This document shows positions 1-5,620 of a stretch of DNA of 5,718 nucleotides, piece after piece. The position numbers and the translations under genes are program-made. The notes under the pieces were generated by a model. It ran no database searches, had not been told where the DNA came from, and saw nothing but the letters and a program-made list of their open reading frames with translations. Origin of the DNA: an uncultured Eisenbergiella sp. (lineage in GTDB: Bacteria > Bacillota > Clostridia > Lachnospirales > Lachnospiraceae); the NCBI GenBank assembly GCA_948960675.1, contig CARDPF010000207.1, forward strand, positions 1 through 5,718. The letters are read 5' to 3'. The stretch's first letter is position 1. Each line of letters starts with the position of its first letter.

Positions 1-495
1 ACTCTCCATCGCTCCCCAGTCAAAGTCGTCCTTGACCACCCGCGCTTTGTAATGCTGCCCGCGGGGTGTCGAAACGCCCCATTTACTCTGTCCGGTGATC
101 GCCTTTGCATACGGATCCAACAGAGACTTGGAACCGTCGAAAATCAGCCCCTGCTTGGGGTCATAAGGACCGTCCACCCTAAAAGCATACTCAAATTCCT
201 CAATATTTAATTTAAACACAATCATGGAATACACGTTGCCGATCCGGTAGTGCGCCGGAAACGGCAGTACCGCGAAAGGCTCTGCCGCCTCCCGGTGATA
301 CAATAAAAGTTCAATGGACGTTGCCCCGTGGGAGTGCACCGTAAAATTTACCCCTCCGGGAATCGCCGTTGCCCCGTTAATCTCGTAAAATCCCGGCCTG
401 ATGTCAAAACCGGCCACACGATCCATCGGAATCAGATGAATCGTGCGGGGAAGCGTCAGCTTTTCTACCTTACCGCTTTCGTTCTTCTCTATCAT
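1..495 (-). CDS. glgX: Glycogen debranching enzyme, GlgX/isoamylase type (N-terminal part)
   Basis: The first 165 codons of a gene that runs off the left edge. The family is GH13 isoamylase/GlgX, a cytoplasmic enzyme that hydrolyses alpha-1,6 branches of glycogen or other alpha-glucans. What is visible is the N-terminal CBM48-like beta-sandwich, roughly residues 30-115. It has the family wording PGFYEINGATAIPGGVNFTV (34-53), the FEYAFRVDGPYDP segment (101-113) and the linker SLLDPYAKAITGQSKWG (124-140) that leads to the catalytic barrel. No catalytic residue falls in the window, so activity cannot be judged. The start at 495 follows GAGAGG with a short spacer; the next in-frame ATG (Met24) has no ribosome binding site. 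The gene lies 120 bases downstream of the TIM-barrel gene on the same strand. It may use its own promoter near 591-619 or read-through. Family assignment is firm; the GlgX versus isoamylase subtype is less so. Confidence 0.85.
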   Translation of the reverse strand, partial: MIEKNESGKVEKLTLPRTIHLIPMDRVAGFDIRPGFYEINGATAIPGGVNFTVHSHGATSIELLLYHREAAEPFAVLPFPAHYRIGNVYSMIVFKLNIEEFEYAFRVDGPYDPKQGLIFDGSKSLLDPYAKAITGQSKWGVSTPRGQHYKARVVKDDFDWGAMES

Positions 496-522
496 GTTTC
501 CTCTCATTCCGCCGCAGCAGCG

Positions 523-567
523 GCTTATCTGTCACAGTGTATGCAGGAGCCCTGTTACGCTTATCTG
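523..567. repeat. Direct repeats GCTTATCTG flanking an imperfect dyad, upstream of glgX
   Basis: GCTTATCTG occurs at 523-531 and again, identical, at 559-567, 36 bases start to start. Between the copies lie GTCACAG (531-537) and CTGTTAC (552-558), which form an inverted repeat with one mismatch. The block falls in the predicted 5' leader of glgX. It could be a pair of regulator sites, a leader fold, or a tiny inserted palindrome with a 9-bp target duplication. The sequence alone does not decide between these. Confidence 0.4.
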
Positions 568-590
568 CCTGCAAAATTTCCCCCATCCCT

Positions 591-619
591 ATACTAACAC
601 AGAGTTTTTATGACTTCAA
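591..619 (-). promoter_or_regulatory. Candidate promoter for glgX
   Basis: Reading the minus strand, a -35 box TTGAAG (619-614, 4 of 6 to consensus) is followed by a 17-base spacer and a -10 box TAGTAT (596-591, 4 of 6) with an extended TG one base upstream. Transcription would begin near 584 and leave a leader of about 90 bases before glgX. The -35 box overlaps the stop codon of the upstream gene. Both boxes are imperfect, so this is a reasonable but unproven promoter. Confidence 0.45.
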
Positions 620-1515
620 TTTTTTTGCCGCTCACCGGGCCGTTTTTTTCCATCTATCCTGGCCATCAAGTATCTGCCGGTCTTTGCCATCAAAGCGCTG
701 GCATCCGGCTGCAATTCCACCGGCCAGGGCCGCAAAAACTCATCCGCCTCGAACGTAAAATTCCCCTCGTATCCGATCTGGGCCAGGGCCGTACAGATCT
801 CCTCCCAATCCAGCCGCTGCATAAACGGCACGGTATGGCAGTCCGCCAGATAATCCACATCCTGCACGTGCAACGCACCCAGACGCTTCTTTCCCATCGC
901 CCGTATAAAATCCTGCGGCTCAACTCCCACCAGCGCACAGTGGCCCAAATCCAGACAACCCGTAATCTGCGGACTGTCCAATTCATCCAAAAGCGCACAG
1001 AATTCTTCCGGCTGGGAACAGAAGCTGTCTATGATATAGTGCCGCCTGTCATCATACCCCCACATATTTTCCGCGCAAACCTTGATCCCGTACTCCTCAC
1101 AGTAGGGAATCAGGCTGCGGTAAAAGGCAAGGTTCTCCTCCCAAAGCTTTTGACGGTTCTTGGCATACTCCAGATGGTGCCTAGGATGCACCACAATCTT
1201 TTCCACCCCCATCAGGGCAGCCGCCTCCATGGAGCGCAAAATCCGCTGCAGGATCACCGTGTCAAAGGGCTCCTCCCCCTTCGAGGACGGAAACGGGGCA
1301 TGCGCCTGCACGATCGCTATGCCGCAGTCATCCGCCACCTTCTTCAAATAACGGGCGTGCTCCTTCCAGCCGTCCGCACACCATACGCCCCGTCCCTGCG
1401 TCATTTCAAAAAAGGACCAGTCAATGGCGTCAAATCCCGCCCGTTTTAATACACGCACACAATTTTCATTGCCCAGCGTCTCCGCCAGTACCTCTGTCTG
1501 TGTCACCAAATACAT
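616..1515 (-). CDS. Sugar phosphate isomerase/epimerase-like TIM barrel protein
   Basis: A 299-residue protein of the xylose-isomerase-like TIM barrel superfamily (AP endonuclease 2 fold), usual length 270-300. The family holds sugar and inositol isomerases and epimerases that use a divalent metal in the cytoplasm; the substrate cannot be read from sequence. The expected strand-end motifs are present in order: QAHAPF (His72), VVHP (His110), CAEN (Glu149), CLDLGH (Asp189, His192), ALHVQD (His216) and FEADEF (Glu256). Glu149, Asp189, His216 and Glu256 are the likely metal set by family analogy. The start at 1515 is chosen because GGAGGAG precedes it with about 6 bases of spacing, and the protein opens directly with the first barrel strand. 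The frame stays open to an ATG at 1608, but a strong promoter lies inside that stretch. It is transcribed away from the NUDIX gene, with glgX downstream. It probably has no endonuclease function, although the fold is shared with endonuclease IV. Confidence 0.85.
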   Translation of the reverse strand: MYLVTQTEVLAETLGNENCVRVLKRAGFDAIDWSFFEMTQGRGVWCADGWKEHARYLKKVADDCGIAIVQAHAPFPSSKGEEPFDTVILQRILRSMEAAALMGVEKIVVHPRHHLEYAKNRQKLWEENLAFYRSLIPYCEEYGIKVCAENMWGYDDRRHYIIDSFCSQPEEFCALLDELDSPQITGCLDLGHCALVGVEPQDFIRAMGKKRLGALHVQDVDYLADCHTVPFMQRLDWEEICTALAQIGYEGNFTFEADEFLRPWPVELQPDASALMAKTGRYLMARIDGKKRPGERQKN

Positions 1516-1566
1516 GCCGCACTCCTCCTGCACCGTCCGTAAATGTATATCCACCGATTTTGTCCC

Positions 1567-1595
1567 ATTATACCACACCTGCCCCCCAAAGTCAC
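1567..1595 (-). promoter_or_regulatory. Promoter of the TIM-barrel gene
   Basis: On the minus strand a perfect -10 box TATAAT (1572-1567), extended as TGGTATAAT, sits 17 bases from a -35 box GTGACT (1595-1590, 4 of 6 to TTGACA). Start of transcription near 1560 gives a leader of about 45 bases to the ATG at 1515. The promoter lies inside the longer open frame ending at 1608, which argues for the shorter start of the gene. Confidence 0.75.
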
Positions 1596-1622
1596 TACAC
1601 AGAAACAATAGTTCACACCAAA

Positions 1623-1655
1623 CGTAACAGTTCAGCCTTCGGCTAAACTGTTACG
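1623..1655. repeat. Long intergenic hairpin (15-bp stem, 3-base loop)
   Basis: Arms 1623-1637 and 1641-1655 pair over 15 positions with a single C/A mismatch, around a TTC loop. The stem ends read CGTAACAG and CTGTTACG. Neither side carries a T-run, so it is not an ordinary terminator. It lies between the two divergent promoters, about 27 bases from each -35 region. It could be a shared operator, or a copy of a dispersed palindromic repeat of the kind I recall from Lachnospiraceae intergenic regions; the latter is memory, not a search. Confidence 0.7.
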
Positions 1656-1682
1656 AAATGTCCGGTTACGCCCACAATTTTA

Positions 1683-1711
1683 CTGCAAAACAGAAGATAT
1701 TGTGCTATGAT
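1683..1711 (+). promoter_or_regulatory. Candidate promoter for the NUDIX-CPBP unit
   Basis: A -10 box TATGAT (1706-1711) with an extended TG at 1703-1704 stands 17 bases from a weak -35 region CTGCAA (1683-1688, 3 of 6). The extended -10 could compensate for the poor -35. Transcription would start near 1718 and give a leader of about 73 bases to the ATG at 1791. It is divergent to the promoter at 1567-1595. Confidence 0.45.
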
Positions 1712-1722
1712 GATAAAGGTAT

Positions 1723-1755
1723 GTTTGCCAACCCTTCAGGCAGGGTGGGGCAAAC
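1723..1755 (+). promoter_or_regulatory. Hairpin in the leader of the NUDIX gene
   Basis: GTTTGCC (1723-1729) pairs with GGCAAAC (1749-1755), and inside it ACCCT (1731-1735) pairs with AGGGT (1742-1746). This leaves a 1-by-2 internal bulge and a 6-base loop, 12 base pairs in total. No T-run follows, so it is not a terminator. It begins just after the predicted transcription start and ends 35 bases before the ATG, so it may protect the 5' end of the message or take part in regulation. It matches no riboswitch class that I recognise. Confidence 0.45.
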
Positions 1756-1790
1756 CGGACATGCAAATGAGAAGGGAAGGGGGAAAAACC

Positions 1791-2360
1791 ATGGGGCTGT
1801 TTGAGGATATTGAGGCTTACAAGCCGGTGAACCGGCAGGAGGAGTACGACAAGGCGCTAATGCTGCAATATTTGGAACAGCATGCGGACTGTCTGTCACG
1901 GGAGAACCGGATTGCACATTTTTCGGCTTCCCTCTGGACGGTGAACCGGGCGCGCACGAAAACGCTTATGGTCTACCATAACCTGTATGATTCCTGGTCA
2001 TGGATCGGGGGGCATGCGGACGGGGAAGCGGACCTGCGCGCAGTGGCGCTGCGGGAACTGCGGGAGGAAACAGGGGTAAAAAATGCCCGTCTGCTAAGCA
2101 GCGGGATTTTCAGTCTCGAAACACTGACCGTTGACGGCCATGTCAAAAACGGGGACTATGTGCCAAGCCATCTTCATTTTAACGTCACCTATCTGGCGGA
2201 GGCGGACGAACGCGAGGCGCTGGTCGTATGCGAAGCGGAAAACCAGGCCGTAAAATGGTGGTCTTTTGAGGAAGCCCAAAGGATACCCAGGGAGACATGG
2301 ATGATCGAACATATTTATAAGAAGCTGATTCATAAATGCAGCCAAATGCCCCATATTTAA
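1791..2360 (+). CDS. NUDIX hydrolase
   Basis: A 189-residue cytoplasmic hydrolase of the NUDIX superfamily, which cleaves nucleoside diphosphates linked to another moiety using Mg2+ bound by a helix of glutamates. The Nudix box spans residues 74-96: GHADG..., then RELREETGV at 88-96 with Glu92 and Glu93 as metal ligands. The usual first Glu of the box is Ala80 here, with Glu79 one place earlier. The GGHADG opening and the later DYVPSHLHFNVTYL segment (122-135) mark a common subgroup of unknown substrate. The start is set by GGAAGGGGG about 7 bases upstream and by the typical N-terminus; in-frame ATGs at 1707, 1761 and 1767 lack a good site, and the first overlaps the candidate -10 box. It is followed after 41 bases by the CPBP gene, probably on one transcript. 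It could act in nucleotide-pool cleaning or isoprenoid-type diphosphate chemistry; neither is shown. Confidence 0.85.
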   Translation: MGLFEDIEAYKPVNRQEEYDKALMLQYLEQHADCLSRENRIAHFSASLWTVNRARTKTLMVYHNLYDSWSWIGGHADGEADLRAVALRELREETGVKNARLLSSGIFSLETLTVDGHVKNGDYVPSHLHFNVTYLAEADEREALVVCEAENQAVKWWSFEEAQRIPRETWMIEHIYKKLIHKCSQMPHI

Positions 2361-2401
2361 ATAGTACAATAAGAAATTGCTGCCAAGGAGGAACTTATGC
2401 T

Positions 2402-3340
2402 ATGAATTTTCAATTGGAAAGGCCGGAAGCGGTTATCAGGGCACAGCAAAAGCAAAAAGGATTGAACTGGTTTTTGGAAATCGTGATGTTCCTGCTCTTG
2501 TTTTTGGTCTGCACCATCGTACAGGTCCTGTTCATGGTGCCAGGGGAGTTGTTGTTAATGTCCCAAAATGCGGCCTATCAGGCGGCGGTTGCCGCCGGGG
2601 ACATGGAGGGCGTGAATGCAGCGATTCTGCAGCTTGCGGGTTCGGATACCTATACGGTTTTGTCCCTGTTTTCCACCCTTGCAATGACAGTTCTCACGCT
2701 TCTTTTCTGCCGCTTTCTGCAAAAAAGAACGCCGGATACGTTGGGATTTACAAAAAAGGGGGCCGGTAAGGAATATCTGATGGGACTGGGTATAGGATTC
2801 GGAATGTTTTCGGCTGCGGTTTTGCTTTGTATCATAACGGGCGCGCTCCGGATCGAAGGATTTTCCAAAGCTTTCGGGGGCGGAATGTTTCTCCTGTTTT
2901 TTGCCGGCTTTATGATACAGGGAATGGGGGAAGAAGTCCTCTGCCGCGGCTGTATCATGGTTTCCATCGGCAGGCGTTATCCCATGTGGCTTGCCGTATT
3001 TTCCAATGCCGTACTGTTTGCGGCGCTGCATTTGCTCAACAACGGAATCGGCGCGCTGGCGTTTTGCAACCTGATTCTTTTCGGGGTATTTGCATCCGTC
3101 TATTTTATCAAAAGGGGAAACATCTGGGGAATCGGCGCGCTCCACAGCATCTGGAATCTGGCGCAGGGCAATTTCTGGGGGATCCGCGTGAGCGGAATCG
3201 CCACGGAATGTACCGTATTTTGCAGTGTTCCCGTAGAAGGTAAAGCTTTCATGAACGGCGGCGCTTTCGGACTGGAGGGCGGCTTTGCCGTAACGCTGGT
3301 CCTGCTGGCCGGAATCTGCTTCCTGTTACGCAAAAAGTAA
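2402..3340 (+). CDS. CPBP family intramembrane metalloprotease
   Basis: A 312-residue multi-pass membrane protein of the CPBP (Abi/CAAX protease, type II) family. The three conserved motifs are all present: EEVLCR at residues 177-182 (EExxxR), FAALH at 206-210 and HSIWN at 248-252 (HxxxN). The predicted zinc and catalytic residues Glu177/Glu178, His210, His248 and Asn252 are therefore intact. Hydrophobic segments lie near 23-46, 84-104, 125-148, 160-175, 195-213, 217-236 and 293-310. An alanine-rich loop at about 55-80 separates the first two. Bacterial members are linked to bacteriocin maturation or immunity, or to unknown membrane proteolysis; no bacteriocin gene is visible here, so the substrate is open. 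The start at 2402 follows AAGGAGG (2385-2391) with a rather long 10-base spacer. The frame extends upstream to 2336, overlapping the NUDIX gene, without a binding site there. Terminates into the convergent region with the GH120-like gene. Confidence 0.87.
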   Translation: MNFQLERPEAVIRAQQKQKGLNWFLEIVMFLLLFLVCTIVQVLFMVPGELLLMSQNAAYQAAVAAGDMEGVNAAILQLAGSDTYTVLSLFSTLAMTVLTLLFCRFLQKRTPDTLGFTKKGAGKEYLMGLGIGFGMFSAAVLLCIITGALRIEGFSKAFGGGMFLLFFAGFMIQGMGEEVLCRGCIMVSIGRRYPMWLAVFSNAVLFAALHLLNNGIGALAFCNLILFGVFASVYFIKRGNIWGIGALHSIWNLAQGNFWGIRVSGIATECTVFCSVPVEGKAFMNGGAFGLEGGFAVTLVLLAGICFLLRKK

Positions 3341-3362
3341 AAGTGTGCGCAAAGCGCACACT
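3331..3362 (-). terminator. Second terminator for the beta-helix gene
   Basis: Arms 3342-3350 (AGTGTGCGC) and 3354-3362 form a perfect 9-bp stem with a 3-base loop. On the minus strand the stem is followed by TTTACTTTTTG (3341-3331), a fair U-rich tail that overlaps the end of the CPBP gene. On the plus strand no T-run follows, so it should act mainly on leftward transcripts that escape the terminator at 3431-3464. Confidence 0.55.
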
Positions 3363-3430
3363 CCGCGTCGGGCGCGGTTGCCGATAGGCAATATTTTGCA
3401 CAAACGGCAGGAAGGCTGATCCTGTGACGC

Positions 3431-3464
3431 AAAAAACCGCGCGGGCCCTGCCGCGCGGTTTTTT
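3431..3464. terminator. Bidirectional rho-independent terminator
   Basis: Six A, the 8-base arm CCGCGCGG (3437-3444), a GCCCTG loop, the same 8-base arm (3451-3458) and six T make a perfect 14-bp inverted repeat with a U-tract on both strands. It lies between the convergent CPBP gene (ends 3340) and the beta-helix gene (stop at 3510) and should end both transcripts. Confidence 0.92.
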
Positions 3465-3509
3465 GCGGATTTCATAATCGGATGCCCCACGCCCTGCGGC
3501 GGCAGTGCC

Positions 3510-5522
3510 TTATACGGGCATCCCGTCCAAGACCTGCGCAAACGGTCCCGGAACCACGCGGGCCTGTTTTTGCCCGAAATAGTCCTCATCAAAAACGATG
3601 GGCGTCCCGTCCGGGTTTTCAAAGGGCTGTTCCGGCTCGAATGCCAGCCCCAGTGTCTTTGTGGTGAGGGGCGCTGCGGCTTTTTGGGGAAGGTAGTCCC
3701 CCAAATTGGTGCGCAGGACGCGATTCCCGTCCGTTTCCTCCAGCCTTACAAATACCGAATGTTGGGTATCTGCAGTAAAATCCACTTCCTTGTCACAGGG
3801 CAGGGCGCCGTTGAAATAGCAGTTCCCGCCGGTCCACACCGGAAGCGGAATGTAATACCGGTCGCTGGGATCCGAACCCATACCGCAGTAGCCTTCAAAT
3901 TCCCGTTCCCATTCCTCCTGTGTAGGATAACCGTCATAGGGCTTCGTGCCTGCCACCGTATTGAGTTCATCCCAAGGGGAGCCTGCATTTTCCGCTTCCA
4001 TGCGTTTTAAGAAGGGATGGATTGGCTGTTGGACAAATATGTTATTGTAAAAACGCATATCGCCGTGGAGGATCGACATAAATCCGGCAATTTCCGTGCG
4101 GTGCGGTACGTGATAGGGCGTATAACGCGGGGAAGAAAGGGACTTTGCCCCATTGTCTACACCGGTGCCCACCGCAGACAGCGAACCGCAGATTAAGTTA
4201 TGTATCACGGCAACGCCCTGGGTTGGCAGCCGGAGGGCCCGTGTGGAAAGCAGCACATTATGGTCAATCAGCGTCGGCCCGTGGGATACTTCCACAAAAA
4301 TATCCTCGCCTATGCCCACCATGGCTTCCTCGTTCATAAGATGTGCAAAGGGAAGTGCATTATCGTGGAAGAGATTGTCCGTCACCCGGCTTCCCTGCGC
4401 CTGCCAGTCCAGCCAAAGCCCGCGGGTGCAGTGGTGAATATGGTTTCTGCGGAAAACGACATCAATGGCCGCATGCATTTTGATACCGCCGATTTCCGCG
4501 CCTGCCAGGTTCTGCCGGTTGTTAATATGGTGAATGTGGTTGTCCTCTATGACCGAGAACACCCCTCCCAAATGTCCCACGATCCCTGTCTGGCCGCAGT
4601 CGTGAATGTCACAGCGGCGCACAATGTGGGAACCGATGCGTTCCTTCGTCCACCCTTCCCGCTGGGCCTGACAGATGCAGTCGCGCTCCGTCTGTGTTCC
4701 GTCCTTGTATTTTAACTTGGACCACTTATTGTCGTTGCCGGGCTGGAGATACTTGCCCAGGGAAATACCGCTGCATTTGGAATGGGAAATCTCGCAGTCC
4801 TCTATGATCCAGCCCTTCGACCAGTGCGGGCCGACCATCCCTTCCTGATAGGCGGTGGGCGGTGCCCACTGGGTCGCCGCCTTGGTCACCTTGAATCCGG
4901 AAAGCGTAATATATCCGATTCCCTCTTTCTCCGGATAAAAGCAGTTGCGGCGGACATTGATCTCCACGCATTCCCTGCGGGGATCCCATTGGTGAAAGTT
5001 TGCGTAGAGCACCGTGCTGTCCGTTTCCGGATCCTGTCTGGCAAACCAGGTATAAACGGAAAAATCCGGATCCCAGGAAGCCTTGGAGGTAACCGGATGC
5101 AGCACTTTTTCCAGCGTATCCACCTCATACATGGCCTTGTCGTTTACATACACTTCCCCGGTATGCGCGATAAAAGAAGCGATAAACCAGTCCCCATATA
5201 CAAGGGTGGTAAAAGGGTTGTACTCCCCAAACAGCCGGTTGGGCACGGCGCATTTCCAGACACTGCCCTCCACACGCTCCCACTCCGTCACCTGCTCGGC
5301 GCCTGTGATTACGGCCTTTCCTTTTTCCCCGGAGCGGAATACAATCCGGGCGTTCTCCTCCCCGGCATGGCAGGGATGCACGGCCTCCCGGTAGACACCC
5401 GGCCCCACAATGACTTCGTCCCCGGCCTTTGCCAGTTCTGCGGCCTCCTGTATGGTGGCAAAAGGACGCTCCTTTGTCCCGTCGCCCGCAGGCGCAGCGC
5501 TTACCGATACGTAATACTTCAT
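3510..5522 (-). CDS. Right-handed beta-helix glycosidase, GH120 beta-xylosidase-like
   Basis: A 670-residue protein without signal peptide or membrane segment, so probably cytoplasmic. The N-terminus (3-48) has the DUF1565-type opening GDGTKERPFATIQEA, and parallel beta-helix coils with repeated xxIxxNxIxx rungs run through about 200-450. The strongest link is GLWLDWQAQG (368-377) followed by DIFVEVSHGP (407-416). They resemble the segments that hold the nucleophile Asp and acid/base Glu of GH120 beta-xylosidase XylC of Thermoanaerobacterium saccharolyticum, as I remember them. That predicts Asp372 and Glu411 here. GH120 enzymes release xylose from xylobiose and short xylo-oligosaccharides inside the cell. 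The C-terminal 110 residues (about 555-665) look like an extra beta-rich region. About 38 residues separate the two acids, against about 22 recalled for XylC. The start at 5522 follows AGGAGGAGGA. It is a single-gene unit with its own promoter (5621-5649) and terminators. The beta-helix call is firm; the xylosidase specificity is inferred. Confidence 0.8.
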   Translation of the reverse strand: MKYYVSVSAAPAGDGTKERPFATIQEAAELAKAGDEVIVGPGVYREAVHPCHAGEENARIVFRSGEKGKAVITGAEQVTEWERVEGSVWKCAVPNRLFGEYNPFTTLVYGDWFIASFIAHTGEVYVNDKAMYEVDTLEKVLHPVTSKASWDPDFSVYTWFARQDPETDSTVLYANFHQWDPRRECVEINVRRNCFYPEKEGIGYITLSGFKVTKAATQWAPPTAYQEGMVGPHWSKGWIIEDCEISHSKCSGISLGKYLQPGNDNKWSKLKYKDGTQTERDCICQAQREGWTKERIGSHIVRRCDIHDCGQTGIVGHLGGVFSVIEDNHIHHINNRQNLAGAEIGGIKMHAAIDVVFRRNHIHHCTRGLWLDWQAQGSRVTDNLFHDNALPFAHLMNEEAMVGIGEDIFVEVSHGPTLIDHNVLLSTRALRLPTQGVAVIHNLICGSLSAVGTGVDNGAKSLSSPRYTPYHVPHRTEIAGFMSILHGDMRFYNNIFVQQPIHPFLKRMEAENAGSPWDELNTVAGTKPYDGYPTQEEWEREFEGYCGMGSDPSDRYYIPLPVWTGGNCYFNGALPCDKEVDFTADTQHSVFVRLEETDGNRVLRTNLGDYLPQKAAAPLTTKTLGLAFEPEQPFENPDGTPIVFDEDYFGQKQARVVPGPFAQVLDGMPV

Positions 5523-5540
5523 AGTTCCTCCTCCTGATTG

Positions 5541-5558
5541 TCCGCCATTTGGGGCGGA
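5541..5558 (-). promoter_or_regulatory. Small hairpin just upstream of the beta-helix gene's ribosome binding site
   Basis: TCCGCC (5541-5546) and GGCGGA (5553-5558) form a perfect 6-bp inverted repeat with a 6-base loop. In the minus-strand message it ends about 5 bases before the AGGAGGAGGA ribosome binding site (5536-5527). It could keep the site open or modulate its access. The stem is short and may be chance. Confidence 0.35.
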
Positions 5559-5572
5559 TGGATTGGTGTTGC

Positions 5573-5602
5573 GTAACGTTGCGGACTTGTCCCAACCGTT
5601 AC
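5573..5602. promoter_or_regulatory. Dyad in the early leader of the beta-helix gene (candidate operator)
   Basis: GTAACG (5573-5578) pairs with CGTTAC (5597-5602), and inside it TTG pairs with CAA and GGA with TCC. This gives 12 base pairs with one single-base bulge on each side and a 4-base loop. It starts about 12 bases after the predicted transcription start, a typical place for a repressor operator, and would also fold in the RNA. GTTGCG is also directly repeated at 5568 and 5578. No T-run follows, so it is not an attenuator of the usual kind. Confidence 0.5.
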
Positions 5603-5620
5603 TGTCTGCACTGTTACCCG

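Noticed and set aside
511..524. GCCGC/GCGGC palindrome before the glgX ribosome binding site
   Set aside because: A five-pair stem with a 4-base loop in GC-rich sequence is too short to support a function.
610..1449. Long plus-strand open frame opposite the epimerase gene
   Set aside because: It has no ribosome binding site and its translation resembles no family. The opposite strand encodes a clear TIM-barrel protein with all motifs, so this is a shadow.
1623..1655. Reading the long intergenic hairpin as a transcription terminator
   Set aside because: No T-run follows on either strand, and it lies between divergent promoters rather than at the end of a gene.
1707..1790. Upstream in-frame extension of the NUDIX protein
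   Set aside because: Its first ATG overlaps the candidate -10 box, the stretch forms a leader hairpin, and the good ribosome binding site belongs to the ATG at 1791.
2336..2401. Upstream in-frame extension of the CPBP protein overlapping the NUDIX gene
   Set aside because: No ribosome binding site at 2336, whereas AAGGAGG lies ahead of 2402; the extra residues are polar and unlike the family.
2555..3145. 196-codon minus-strand open frame opposite the CPBP gene
   Set aside because: Highly charged low-information translation, no ribosome binding site, and the plus strand carries the intact CPBP motifs.
3378..3397. Short hairpin TTGCC-GATA-GGCAA followed by TATTTT as a terminator for the CPBP gene
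   Set aside because: A five-pair stem is too weak, and a near-perfect terminator follows 34 bases later. It could be a minor backup at most.
4782..5537. 251-codon plus-strand open frame opposite the beta-helix gene
   Set aside because: It is antisense to a well-supported coding sequence, lacks a start signal, and its composition looks like a reverse-complement artefact.
5570..5584. CcpA cre site around the CGTAACGTT sequence
   Set aside because: Aligning the central CG to the cre consensus leaves too many mismatches, including the conserved TG.
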